Of a stretch of DNA of 64,000 bases, positions 22,710-33,666 are shown in pieces. Under the pieces are notes generated by a model. It was not told the DNA's origin. It worked only from the letters and a program-made list of their open reading frames with translations, and searched no databases. Every line of letters begins with the position of its first letter. Within the stretch, counting starts at the first letter, position 1. This DNA comes from Brassica napus (Eukaryota; Streptophyta; Magnoliopsida; Brassicales; Brassicaceae), in assembly GCF_020379485.1 (NCBI RefSeq), contig NC_063450.1, forward strand, positions 52,351,374 to 52,415,373, in the 5' to 3' direction. The translations under genes were made by a program, and so were the position numbers.

Positions 22710-23579
22710 TTATATACCATGGTTGTCTTGTAAATGTAACTTGTGCATTTGAGAAGATATGTCTTCTCCTTCTTCTTTCTTGTGCAGATCTGGGTTCATG
22801 GGAATGAGTTGATTCATCATCGTAAACATCTCATCCGTGAAAGACTTTGCAACCGAAAGGATATCAAAAGTGTAACCGTTATCTCTAGCATCCTCCCATC
22901 TGCAGCAGCATTGGCAAAAACTCAAAAAGTGTTAAAAAATTTAAGAATATAGTCACTGCTACTACTACTACTGTTAGTGATCTAAAACAAAGTAATCAAT
23001 TATATATCCAGTTATTTATGTTTTGCGAATTTTTACTCCTTAAGGCCTTCATGTGCAATGCGTTGGATATCACGACTGATAAACTCGTCCGTTTCTGGTA
23101 TTGGCATTTCCATCATCCCATAAGGTCGGGAAAAGATCAGCAGAAATCCTGCTTTTATGTTCTCACCTCTACGATCAAAAGGAAAAAAAAAAGAAAACAA
23201 AAAAAAGTCACAACAAAAAAAAAATAATAAAACAAAGATTTGCAAGCAAAAAAAAAGCAGAGGTTTACTCGACAAGAAACTTGAAGAATCTCTGCCTCTT
23301 AACAAAGTAGAACATGAGGTTTGAGTAATAATTTGAATCCTGTGTGGTGAAAACAGACAGATACTCCTCGGCTCCATCGACGTCCCCACTAACAAGTAAT
23401 GCAAAAAAATGTTCTCTGTCGAAACTGCAACAAAGAAAAATAAAAACTTCACATGCACGTACAAAGTACAACAACCAAGTTAAACCATTCAACAAGACTG
23501 ATTCATTCATTCGTGCAACTTACGTTGTAGGGAGACTAGTTTCCAAACCCCGTATAAGATCAGCCCTCATGGAATCCAT
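22710..23579 (-). CDS. Small CTLH-like protein of unknown function
   Basis: Four exons on the minus strand: 23579-23524, 23424-23269, 23168-23037, 22899-22710. All introns are GT-AG, every junction leaves two bases, and the phases join to 177 residues ending at a TAA. The start is MDSMRADLIRGLETSLP. Residues about 19-70 (FDREHFFALLVSGDVDGAEEYLS through YYSNLMFYFVKRQRFFKFL; not all typed) resemble the CTLH segment of TOPLESS-type corepressors and related proteins, where an acidic helix pair ends in a conserved KYL/EYLS.F motif and a following F...KQ.(F/Y)(L/F) helix. The rest (SRDIQRIAHEGLKEWEDARDN..., LHKKEEGEDIS...) is not recognised. It lacks LisH and WD40 parts. The consistent splicing argues for a real gene. 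Function is unknown. Confidence 0.6.
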
Positions 23580-23792
23580 CCTAATACTAAGAATCACTTT
23601 AGCTTACAGTTACAAATGATCAAACCTAGGCGGCCATCTGACTTGACAGCAGGAGAAAGGAAAGAAAGAAACACACTGCCCTAGGTTTTGTCAGTCTTTT
23701 CCTGTAACCAATCATAATGAAGCCCAAAGCCAAGCCCATTCTTCAGTTAGCTCCTTTTATTTCCTTTTTTTCTGTGTTACGGTTTTCATTCC

Positions 23793-24055
23793 TTAGAGCA
23801 GCATCAACAACGGGCCTCTTAGAGCCCTTCAAAAAAATAATAATTTAAAATCATACGTATCCCACCATTATTTTTAGGGCTGCCTCTTCTACCTCTTCAG
23901 TAAAAGACGAGTTTAGAAGGATTTTGCCGCTTTTTGCGGACACCAGTGACACATGGCGGTCCGCGATTGGTTCATTTTCAATTTTTTTTTTATCAGACAA
24001 AATAAAAAATATTAAAAAAAACTCGTAAGAGCCCTTTACCATTAGGATGATCTTA
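23793..24055. mobile_element. Candidate MITE with GAGCATC-type ends
   Basis: The left end TTAGAGCAGCATCAACAACGGGCCTCTTAG and the inverse of the right end (TTAAGATCATCCTAATGG...GGGCTCTTACG; each listed in part) are imperfect inverted copies about 260 bp apart. Internal sequence is AT-rich with no coding. Target duplication was not resolved. Confidence 0.4.
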
Positions 24056-24221
24056 ATACTAAAGGCTTGTTGTGGTAACAGTTTCAAAACCGCTACAAAT
24101 ATAACAACAATTAGTTTGAACACAGAACTCGAGGTGAGAGAGAGACGACGATGACTCGACGGTGACTCGGGAAGAGGGAGAGAAACCGATGGTGGAGAAG
24201 AAGATAAAGTAAGAGTATTAT

Positions 24222-24505
24222 TGTCTTTTGCTTATTAATGAAAGTGATATTTCTGAAAATGTCTTTAGACTGATGGTAAAATGTTGAAAAGTGGTATCCA
24301 ACAAAGTGTAAAAGTAAAATTTCCCAAAAAAAAAAAATTATTATTATTATTATTATTATTTAAATAATGATTTATTATATATATAGATAACAAAGGTATA
24401 AGAGTCTTTTGCCACTTAATGAATAATGTATTTTTGAAAATGTCCCTTTAGTGATGGTAAAGATGAAAAGTGGTACCTTGAAAGTGGTAAACATAAAATT
24501 TCCCC
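24222..24505 (+). repeat. Two direct copies of a MULE-type terminal sequence
   Basis: Two segments, about 24222-24320 and 24410-24505, share taatgaa..tga.att.tgaaaatgtc, gatggtaaa.....gaaaagtggta and a final aaaatttccc. They resemble the inverted left end of the element at 49860-51190 (taccacttttcattt, attttcaaaaatacc, cttaatgaag/ttaagtgg). Probably broken ends of the same family. Confidence 0.5.
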
Positions 24506-24698
24506 TAAAATTATTTTTTTTGAGTTATGCCAATTTAATTCAGTTTAATCTTGTAAACATAAATAGTCATTTAAAATCATACACGATAAAGAAAGATAAA
24601 AAGTTTAAGTCTTCTATAAAATTAAACACAAATATATGAAAATATGACATTTACTAAATATTTATAAATTTTTAAAAAAAAATCAAGGAAAATAAATT

Positions 24699-24728
24699 CG
24701 CGCTTTAAAAGCGCGGATCAAAATCTAG
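24699..24728 (+). mobile_element. Helitron 3' terminus
   Basis: Hairpin CGCGCTTTAAAAGCGCG (24699-24715), then gatcaaaat and CTAG (24725-24728) followed by T. This is the canonical Helitron 3' end. The 5' end was not found. The next bases (ttattatattaaaacagaatacc) resemble a Helitron 5' end, so a second element may abut it. Confidence 0.7.
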
Positions 24729-27500
24729 TTTATTATATTAAAACAGAATACCTTTTTTAAGTGTCCTTATGTTTCAACAATATTTACATGCCCAGTGCAC
24801 TGGAATATTTAAAACCTATGATTTTAATTAAATGCTTTATATTTTTCAAGAAATCTTTATATTAACAATCTCATTATTCTGTAGAATCTTTTCAAACCAC
24901 TATTTTTATGTGTACAGTCGACAACAGAATATATTCCTTCGCAAATATACATTTGATTTAATAAATGATGAATTTCCTAATGAACTTGCTTAATAAATAT
25001 AAAATCGGGTTAATTATAGAAATTGTAATTTGAAAGTTAACAAAATAATAGCAATAGTTTATGCGTAATTTTAGAAAACAGAATATTTCTAGAAATAAAA
25101 TACTACCAAATCTTCTGAAAGTTCAAAAGTTCTTTTTTAAACAAATTAAATACGAGACATTCAGATTTATAAATTGCATCATCCCCAAAAACCTATTTAA
25201 TCACTTTTTTTTGTTCCACTTGAACACTTTAGAGACCAGAAGTTTTGCTTAGTGGGATAATTAAGAATGTGTCTCTCACAAACAGATCCATTGCTAGAGA
25301 AGAAGAAGAATGACTCTTAATCAGGGGTCAACAATCAACATGCTTTTTAAACCGAAATGCAATCATTCAGGCATTAATGTCTTCTCTTTACGAATGGGTT
25401 GATGATATACATACATAATTTTTATAGAGGGGGATTCTCCGTATATCATAGTTGTTACATATTTCCAAACTGTGATATCTAAAACCTTGGGCTGCTATGG
25501 GCATTATTATTTGTTTAGTTTAGCTTAAGCGTTAACATAGGCATACATACATATATAGGGGTTTTTTTTTTGCTAAAACATATATAGGTGTTAGTTATTC
25601 ATAGTTTTGTTTTCTGGTGAAATCATCCTTCTTTTCCCCATGTTTTGATACATACACTAATAAAGATCACGCTCAGATGAGATAAATCACGACGGATGCT
25701 TAATGTCAATTTTTTTTGCAGGTTTTCGAAAATTCTATATGGTATCTACAGATTGGTTTTTAGTATGGAAAATACCTCATAGAATATATTCTTTAGGTTT
25801 AGTTTAAGTATATATGTATAAAAAATAAAACGTGTTAAAACAATAAAAACTAAATATGAAAGATTAAAACTTCAACAGATACAATTCTATTTTGAATATT
25901 ATAGACTACTGTGTATGATTGCTATAATATATTCATATTTATACATTCTTACTCCCTTCGTATGTAAATATAATTTCAAATAAAACTGCTGATTGATAGA
26001 GATATCAATTCTATTTAAACAGCATAGAAGAAAGTTTGTTACAAAATTCAACACTATTGTGGTGTAAATATTTTAGAGACATTCTCATTATATGTTGATA
26101 GAATCAACATATAATGAATTTTGCAGAAACTGTTGAAATAGAGTATATAAACCTAGGTGGGAATTTTTATAAGATAATAGTTAAAGCTATAATTTACAAT
26201 GATAAAAACAACTAAAACGATTTAATATCGCCTAAAAATGTTGTCTTAAAATATAATAACAGTGTTAATATATTTTATTTTAAATTTTAAAATATATTTA
26301 GTTTTATAAGAACATTACATAATTTGAAAAATTAATTTTGAAGTTATCAATTAAATGTTATTATAAATTTATATTAATTTAGTTTTGGTATATATATAAT
26401 GAATAAAGTCAACATTTTAAAAATAAATAAACATTGAATTATTTGATAAAACTATAAAATTAGACAATATTTATATCTTATTATTTTTTGACATCTCCTT
26501 AGTTTTTTCCAATATTATAAGTGCGTCACTGCATTTTTCTACGTATTGTAATTATTCAATTAATGTTTTTTTGAACATATTTTAGACCTATTTAATCTCG
26601 CCTAACATCTACACATATTCCACAAAACTCTACATTATAATATCATAACAGTCTTAATATTTTATTTATAAAACCTCTCAGTAAACAAAAAATGAAACCA
26701 AAGAAAAAAGTGAAACCAAAACCGAATCACTTCCTATACTATCAAAGATAAGCTCTCCTCGTTTTAGCTGCTTGCCTCTGTCCCGTATGCATCCAACATG
26801 CGACCTCTGTCTCCATTTTATTATATTTTTACCAATTAACTTAAAAAGTGAATTATAAGTCAGAGAGATGGCTCTAAAATTTTGCAGATCTTATTTTTTT
26901 AATCTACCTAGCCATGATGAGAATAGTATAGCAATCCAACGAGTACTACTGCACCAAGTAGATAAAAACTAAACCGAGCAATCATAAACAAAAACTTACA
27001 ATACGGAATTTGACTCGAAAGTAGATACTATTGCTACAAAGAACAATTTGTGTAGGTAGGTTCTATTCAGTTTGCGAGAGATCAGAGATCGAAAAGCTTT
27101 AGTTACATATATAAATATTTTGATATTTCTAGCTATGTTATATAGTAGGAAAAGTAGATTAAAAAACCTTGGCGACTTTGTGAGAAGCTTGGTGTCTATC
27201 CATATGAGCCATACCAATAATGTTGATTCTAAAAGCAGTCGAGCAAAATCTCAATAAGCAAAACTTTATCAAGACGCAGCAGAGAAAGGAAATAACAGAA
27301 GACCAAAAAAAAAACAGAGGATACAAAAAGGAAGAAGAACTGAAGAAGAAGAATAAAACGCAATAAGCAGCGATCAAAGCCTTCGGACATTCAAATCTAA
27401 AGGCATACAAAGATTTAATCGAAGCAAAGCAGAGGAGTCTTAAAAGAGAGACAGAGAGATCATTGGTTTTTGGTCGGAAGAAAGTTACTTCTTTTGTTCG
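24729..27500. other. AT-rich intergenic region
   Basis: About 2.8 kb without a supportable gene. A Helitron-like start follows the CTAG at 24728. A Stowaway-like half end (actcccttcgtatgtaaat) is at about 25952. A hairpin-forming palindrome, ctcattatatgttgatagaatcaacatataatgaa, lies around 26085-26119 (named here by position; it exceeds a simple motif). Confidence 0.45.
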
Positions 27501-27753
27501 GTTTTTTTTTTTTGTCATTTGTCTGAATTCTCTCTGGGTCCCGCTTCTCTCATTGCGCCCGCTTCCTCCTCCATCTCCAATTCGAAATTCATCCTTTTAA
27601 AGGCAATTCGAATCCGTCGCTCTGTTCTCAAACCTTCACTGATCTCTCGATTTGCCTCCAGCGGTAAAATTCTCAAAGTGGGTTTTGAAAGATAAATGCT
27701 CTGCTCTGATGCAGTTTCCTCTGAAGTTCGTGTTTGATTTGGTAATTTTTGAG
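27500..27753 (+). promoter_or_regulatory. Orphan promoter or 5' UTR-like segment
   Basis: A C/T-rich, less AT-rich stretch (ctctctgggtcccgcttctctc, ctcctccatctccaattcg) resembles a plant housekeeping-gene leader pointing rightwards. It meets a DUF674 fragment in the opposite orientation, so the gene it served appears lost. This is inference from composition only. Confidence 0.25.
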
Positions 27754-28152
27754 CTAGGGTTTGGTAATATATCCTGTTACTCCAGGTTCTTGGAGGTGTG
27801 AGCTAGAATAGTATATGCTGATACTCTGTTCTCTAGGGGTTTTGGCTTCAGCTAAGTTCTTGAAAGTCTTCTTCCCGCTGCCAAATATTTCTTTAGGACA
27901 ACCTTCCATTGTGTTTATCTCCTTTTCCATAAACTTGCCACAAATGCATTTTAAGGAGCAGGAGTTACTATATGCCCTAGAGCATGAATCAGAAGCTTCC
28001 AAATTCGGGCACCTATAGTACTTTGCGACCGGGGCGTCATCTATGTTAACCTTAAGTCGTTTGCATTCCCGCTCTTTCGCATTAATCGGATTCAAAAGTA
28101 TATGCCTACAAGGCTCGGTTAAGAAATCCTCAGTGCTCATGTCAAACAACAC
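27754..28152 (-). pseudogene. DUF674-family protein fragment
   Basis: An open minus-strand frame of 132 codons. It contains TEPCRHILLNPINAKERECKRLKVN, then KYYRCPN...DSCSRAYSNSCSLKCICGKFMEKEI, matching the part of DUF674 proteins where a Cys-rich element (CPN...CS...C.CGK.M..EI) follows the LLNP/CKRLK motif. Typical DUF674 proteins are 400-550 residues and lead with a conserved LLIDEE...VDVLFSFLTLP block. That block and the C-terminal half are absent. The tail after ..KNLAEAKTP is unrelated. Function of the family is unknown. It is most likely a gene fragment moved here. Confidence 0.75.
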
Positions 28153-29312
28153 TTTTGTAACTACTGCTACATGAATTCAATTCACGCTGGGAGAGATTAT
28201 TTACAATGCTTGGTTCCCGGTAAAGAGGTGAATTACACCCCAAAAAAACTTAAACATACTCTATGAAAGTTCTGTAATGGCAACTCTTAATCCATATAAA
28301 CAAAGATAAATGTTTGCTTCATATCCGCCTTTGTATTCAACGTTCATGATATATTAATGATTTCTTAGTGATGAAAACTTCTTTGAATGATCTCGGTGTC
28401 TTCCAAATAATTCATAAAGATAGATCATTCCTTTTGTTTTCTTTGTTCTAGATATTAATTTTGTTATTACTAATCATTGGTTGTAGTCATTTTTAGTCCA
28501 TTCGATCGAATTTTGAACCTTGACTTTGTCTAAAACCTAGTATGAAAATGGTTGAGAAATAGCTTTCAAGAAATCATATTGGAGGATAACATCTAACAGA
28601 AATGATTATATTTGTTTGGAAGCAATAACCGAACTAATTCGTTTGGTACGGAATTAAAAAGTAGTCAACCTGTATTTGAGTGCGACGGGGTTTTTTTCTT
28701 TCCAATGATCTTATCTTTGGGCTAAATTTTTGGATATGAATTTGCTAGCTTAATATGACAGATATTTCGGCTGTTGATTCCATTCAAATGATGAAGTAAT
28801 TATTGGGGAAACTGATTTTTATAAATAGTTAAATCAATTATGTCTATATGGACTCGACATATGAACCACTTGACAATATTTAAGACCAAAAATACTTTTA
28901 GTAAACAAGAAACAAAATGGTAAAAACCTCATTATCCATCGATTAGAATAAATTATACTCCTATATCATAAACAAAATTATATATATATCGTCTTCTAAG
29001 TCACAGAGTGACAGGCAGGGGCAAATGTAGAGGTATATTACAATTGATACATAAACTAAAGAAGATCGATTACTAGATGCACTTAAGATTTTTTTTTTTC
29101 TCACAATTATCTAACTAATTCATGTAACTTTACATTATAAAAATGTAAGACGTAAGAAAAAAACAGTAGGTGCATAGAGCATCTAGTCATTTCTCTCTAG
29201 ATCTACCACTGCTGAAAGCTAAAGTTTAACGACTCTTAACAAAGTCACTCGGGATTTTTCTGTTATTTGTTGAATGAAGAAAATTCTTTTTTGTTTTCCA
29301 TAGAGAAAACAA
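28153..29312. other. Intergenic, no gene seen
   Basis: AT-rich spacer between the DUF674 fragment and the retroposon. Nothing recognised on either strand. Confidence 0.5.
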
Positions 29313-30291
29313 AATGTTATACCAAAACTTAAAAAAAAAAGATAAAAACATATCTCTCCTCCGTCTTTTTTCTCTCAAAAGTTACAGTAGGTGGTCTTTG
29401 TGTTCTGCTCCGGCGTTGGTTTTTCCGACGTCGGAAGCTACCTTCTCTTCCCGATCTAGTTTTCTCTTTGCTTCCTGATTCTAAAAAGATCCATCTTCGA
29501 TATGTTTTGGTACTCTGAATTTTCATCGTTGGTGAGTGTCTGGTTCTTCTACGGATAGGACTAGTTTTGCCGGTTGTTTGAGTGTTTGGTGTACCGACAA
29601 GTTGGTGTGAGCTTGATAGGGCAAGGGAGAGCGTTTTCATGGTTGTGACTTAGCAGTCTTTTTGGTAAGGGTAATATGTTCAGTGGTTGCTTGCTGTTTG
29701 TGACTTCTCCCGTGAGTGTTCATGGAGAAGTTCTGTAGGCAAGGCTTCAGTTTCATGGTGTTTGGGTGAGTTTCTTTCTTTAGTTGTTTGTCGTGTATGT
29801 ATCCAAGGTGTGTGGACCGAGTTGCGAGTTCCCTTTGTCGAGTTATGAAGTCTCCGGGTTAGTCTTATTGTTTGGCGGGCGAGGCAGCAGCGATAAGTGT
29901 GGTTGTATGAGAAGTGGAGGTTACCGGGTGGCGAGCCAGTGGCAGCAGCGGTAACTCCCTATCATTGGCGTTTACTCTTTTCTAAATACTGCTTGGTGTG
30001 TTGTTGTAGCTCTTGTGATGATTATCCATTTATAGTGCTAGTGTTGGTTTGGTTATTATGTTTTATGTTTTTTTTAAGTCACTCCTATGTGGGTTTAAGT
30101 CATCCCGATGTGGGTTTAAGTCACCCCGGTGTGGGTTTAAATCGCCCCTGTGTGGGATTTAGTTACTGTTTTCTATGGGTTTTCAGTGTTGGGGCTATTT
30201 CGTTTTGCCGTCAACGTTTGTATGAATTTTGGTCTTTTGGCGTATGAACGAATATCAATTTGGGAAAAAAAAAAAAAACATAATGTTATAC
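29313..30291 (+). mobile_element. Poly(A)-tailed retroposon, Sadhu-like
   Basis: About 0.96 kb (29323-30281) between 10-bp direct repeats AATGTTATAC (29313-29322 and 30282-30291). It ends ...atatcaatttgggaaaaaaaaa with a poly(A) tail. Target-site duplication plus poly(A) marks insertion by LINE-type machinery. No long frame: the 116-codon frame 29897-30247 has no homology I know. Size, absence of coding and composition fit the Brassicaceae Sadhu family, but that name is by resemblance only. Near 30080-30155 a 21-bp unit (gtgggtttaagtcaccccggt) repeats about four times. Confidence 0.7.
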
Positions 30292-30570
30292 TTATATATA
30301 CTCTTCCCTTGACTTTTGTTGAGCATAACTCTCTGTAAATGCATTAAATTACAAAAACAATTTATTTGTCATTTTTATTCTTCCGAGCTAATGTGTATGC
30401 ATTAAATTTTCAAAACAAGCTTAACAAATTAAAATCAATTTGATTATTTCTGATACTCCGTCTTGATATCTGTTATGTAATTCAAATTATGTCGTATTAA
30501 CACTTCTCGTGTGCTTAATGTTTGATAAAGTCTCTTGTGTAGTAATTATTTGTAAACTTTAGCTAATAAA
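30292..30570. other. Spacer
   Basis: AT-rich; nothing recognised. Confidence 0.4.
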
Positions 30571-31115
30571 ATGATTAAGATAGAAGTTTTAGGAAAAGAC
30601 GAAGAAGAGAAAGAGTCTAAGAGATCTTTCTCCAACTGGTTCTACTTTGTGATCAACGTTGGTGCAATGATCGCTTCCCCTGTTCTCGTTTGGATTCAGA
30701 TGAATGTTGCCATGTTGGTTGGGATTTGGCCGTGGCTGCCCTCTTGTTCTTCGCGGGAAGCAACTTCTACAGGCTTCAGAAACCAGGAGGAAGTCCCATC
30801 ACAAGAATGCTTCAAGTCATTGTTTGCTTCATTTCAGAAAATTCAAAGTGAAAAGTCCCTGAAGCACCTGATGCTATGAGGAGTCTTTGCTCGGCATTGT
30901 CGCTGACGACGGTGGCATTAGGGAACTATCTAAGCACATTGCTGGCGACGGTTGTTACAAAAGTGACGACTACTGGTGGAAGACCAGGGTGGATAGCTGA
31001 TAACCTGACCAGAGGTCATCTTGATTACTACTACTATTGGTTATTGGCTGTTTTTGAGTTTCTTGAATTTCTTCTCCTACCTTTGGATTGCTAAATGGTG
31101 TACTTACAAGAAAGC
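30571..31115 (+). pseudogene. NPF8/PTR2-type peptide transporter pseudogene
   Basis: Two remnants of a proton-coupled peptide transporter (NPF family). 30595-30830 reads KDEEEKESKRSFSNWFYF, then VINVGAMIASPVLVWIQMNV, and after a frameshift LFFAGSNFYRLQKPGGSPIT and RMLQVIV. From about 30855 comes the C-terminal part: PDAMRSLCSALSLTTVALGN, YLSTLLATVVTKVTTTGGRP, GWIADNL, then after another frameshift FLNFFSYLWIAKW. In an intact protein these parts are separated by about 200 residues holding several transmembrane helices, so an internal deletion joins them. At least three frame changes are needed. No introns are seen inside either part. Not functional. Confidence 0.88.
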
Positions 31116-32136
31116 TACGGGGCATACATACGAAAACTTCACGACGTCTGCAATTCTTATAGAGAGATCCTATGATTCCTTTTCGGTTTGGCTCTGTTTC
31201 ATGATGATATATCTTACTTTTTTCATATCTTAACTAACGTATATGCAGTAATGCATTGCATTTTTCACTAACAAAATCATATTTGATTTTTCATGAACTC
31301 ACACAATAGCAGTCAGTAACATGAACATATACAAAGGTGATTTTGTAGTGAAAAAATATATATTAAGATTAGTAGATCGTACTGGTTATCTCGCATTGCA
31401 ACTTGAACAATACTCAACTTGCAAGCTCTCAAGGAACCTGCAGGATTTAACAGATTAGAGATGAGAACGATGCTAAGTTGTTTGAACTAAACTAACCAGT
31501 TTTATCAGAAGAATCAAATAAAGAGAGAGAGTGAGAAACTAAGTGAGGGTGAACATATAGCAATGATTAATAGACCCAAGTTTTGAAACTTATAACTTGG
31601 GCTTGATATGTCATGCTAACTTTGCTTTTGCATCTATAGACACATCTCTCCTGAGTGGTGTTAACTCAAACCACCAAGACCAATGTGGATGCTTTATGTG
31701 TATATTTGAAAAGCAGCAGCAGCGATGTTTGTTTCAAGCTCTACTTAAAATTTAAGAATAAAGATTACACCTTTATGAACTCTTTGATAAATACAGAGAA
31801 AATACCTCAAACTCTCAAGACTAAAATTAGGAGAAAGATTCACAACTCATGAATCACGGCCAAGCTTTAGACACATATTCAGTTAGTTGTTCCAAAGTCC
31901 GAAAGCTTTCTTCTTCTTTTTCTTCGACGGCGGCGGAGGGAGCGAGTGTGTTAGGTTGTTGTGATATAATAATATATAAACCAAACCCAACCACTTAAAA
32001 TCTCGAAAACGAACCAATTTAAATTTTGTCCGGTTCGATACGGTTCATTTAGAGATATGATCAGTTTTGTCTAGGTTTTGTTTCTTGAATTTTGATTCGA
32101 TAAGTTTTAGAGTTTAGAAGAAGGAGAAAGATAAGT
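31116..32136. other. Intergenic, promoter of the SAGA-Tad1 gene
   Basis: No gene seen. The right end contains the purine-rich leader of the next gene (agaagaaggagaaag). Confidence 0.45.
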
Positions 32137-33105
32137 ATGCAAGGTCATGAAGAAGATCACAGGACTGACCTGAAATTGCATATTGTGAACAAGGTTGGGG
32201 CTGAGAGATGTACAAGGTATTTTTATTACTTGGGTAGGTTTCTGAGTCAGAAGGTTACCAAGAGCGAGTTTGATAAGTCATGCCACCGTCTTTTAGGGAG
32301 GGAGAATCTTCCTCTGCACAACAAGTTGATTCACTCCATCTTGAGAAATGCATCCCTTGCTAAATCCCCACCACCTAACCATAATACGAATGATCATGTT
32401 TGGTCAGCCAAGGTGGCGTTAAGAGACAGGCCTAGTCCACTTGTGCCAAACGGCAAGGTTGAGAGTCTGTTGTTGCATTGTAGAGATGACAAATGCGGTA
32501 ATAGAAACATGGAGAAGGGGGACTCTGGTCCCTTTGCTTATCATAGATCATCAAGTCAGTATGCTGACGAAAGAGGTAAGGTCGTCGCAGCTCCAGTTAG
32601 AATATTGACTCTTTCCACGAGCACTGTAGTTGCTGCACCTCTAGGTGGGGCCCGCAGAGCAGTTCCAGTTTCGAACAGGTCTGACTTCATTAGCTGCTAC
32701 GGCAGTGGTGGGTTGTCGTCAGACGCAGAGATGCTGAGAAAGCGGATGGAGAGTATTGCAGTAGCACATGGTCTTGGGGGTGTTTCACCTGAGTGTTCTA
32801 GTATGTTAAATAGCATGTTGGACGTGTACCTGAAGAAACTGATTAAGTCATGCGTTGATTTGTCTGGAGCTCGGTCCACGGATGGAAACCAACGTCATGG
32901 TTTGCAGATACAAACTAGCAACCAACCGTCTGACACAACGCAAGAACAACATCTGGTGTCTTTGCTTGATTTTAGAGCTGCAATGGAGCTTAATCCATCT
33001 CAACTTGGGGAACACTGGCCATTGCTTCGGGAGAGACTTTTGATGCGTTCGTCTGAGGAACGAGAAGGAAAATGTTTGGTATGTTGGATACTACAAATTG
33101 TCTGA
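32137..33105 (+). CDS. SAGA-Tad1 (Hfi1/ADA1-like) transcriptional coactivator subunit
   Basis: A single exon of 322 codons. The N-terminal 65 residues (LKLHIVNKVGAERCTRYFYY, LGRFLSQKVTKSEFDKSC, LLGRENLPLHNKLIHSILRN) are the conserved start of the SAGA-Tad1 domain, which continues through SDAEMLRKRMESIAVAHGL and SMLDVYLKKLIKSC. Tad1/Hfi1/ADA1 is the structural subunit of the SAGA histone acetyltransferase complex in the nucleus. Its histone-fold region links Spt20 and TAF partners. The start Met is preceded by an in-frame A/G-rich leader and gives the family N-terminus. It is syntenic with A. thaliana At4g31440. It runs tail-to-tail with the RING gene at 33667. Its last codons (KCLVCWILQIV) differ from the truncated duplicate at 20118, where the frame ends earlier. 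Confidence 0.9.
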   Translation: MQGHEEDHRTDLKLHIVNKVGAERCTRYFYYLGRFLSQKVTKSEFDKSCHRLLGRENLPLHNKLIHSILRNASLAKSPPPNHNTNDHVWSAKVALRDRPSPLVPNGKVESLLLHCRDDKCGNRNMEKGDSGPFAYHRSSSQYADERGKVVAAPVRILTLSTSTVVAAPLGGARRAVPVSNRSDFISCYGSGGLSSDAEMLRKRMESIAVAHGLGGVSPECSSMLNSMLDVYLKKLIKSCVDLSGARSTDGNQRHGLQIQTSNQPSDTTQEQHLVSLLDFRAAMELNPSQLGEHWPLLRERLLMRSSEEREGKCLVCWILQIV

Positions 33106-33666
33106 CAGTCTGAGTAAGCTGCTCTGGTCCCAAAGCGATGCATCCCATGATGGACCTGATGGCTGAGTGCACATCTATGCCCTGCAGCAGCAGACTGGGG
33201 CAGTTTGGTGGTAACTTGGCCACTCCAGCGAGTTTCAAGCTCTGTGTAATCATACAGGCCGGTAAGGGAATCAGGAGAAAGTTTTGGCAGAGATACAGGC
33301 TGGAGGAAGGTACAAGCGATCATGTAATAGCTGCAGTACTGCTTTGTATGTAACATATAGTCTTAGAATTGTTCAGATTCATTTCTTGAAAACACATTGG
33401 CATCACTTTTTACATTTACTGAGACTAAGAATGTAAGATGAAATCTTTGTTCTTCAAATGACATCTTTGGAATGCAATAAGCTGAAGAAAAACACAGGAG
33501 AGTTGTGTCATTAGACGAGAACACATGCAATAGAGAGTCAAAGCCAGTGTGAATATGTATGTACACAAAGGAAATACTGAGGCCCTTTTTAGGACGGGTT
33601 CCATTGTTGTTCACAAGCTTTGGATGAAATAAATACTATGACGAACCAAGAGGCAGAAGACGGTGG

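Larger units (their letters stand above)
23580..24698. other. Intergenic with MITE and repeat remnants
   Basis: Promoter side of the CTLH-like gene, then repeats annotated separately (23793-24055, 24222-24505). An ATT microsatellite lies at about 24336-24361. No gene seen. Confidence 0.5.

Noticed and set aside
27159..27518. Minus-strand frame of 119 codons
   Set aside because: Low-complexity Phe/Ser-rich translation of a purine-rich tract; no start context or similarity.
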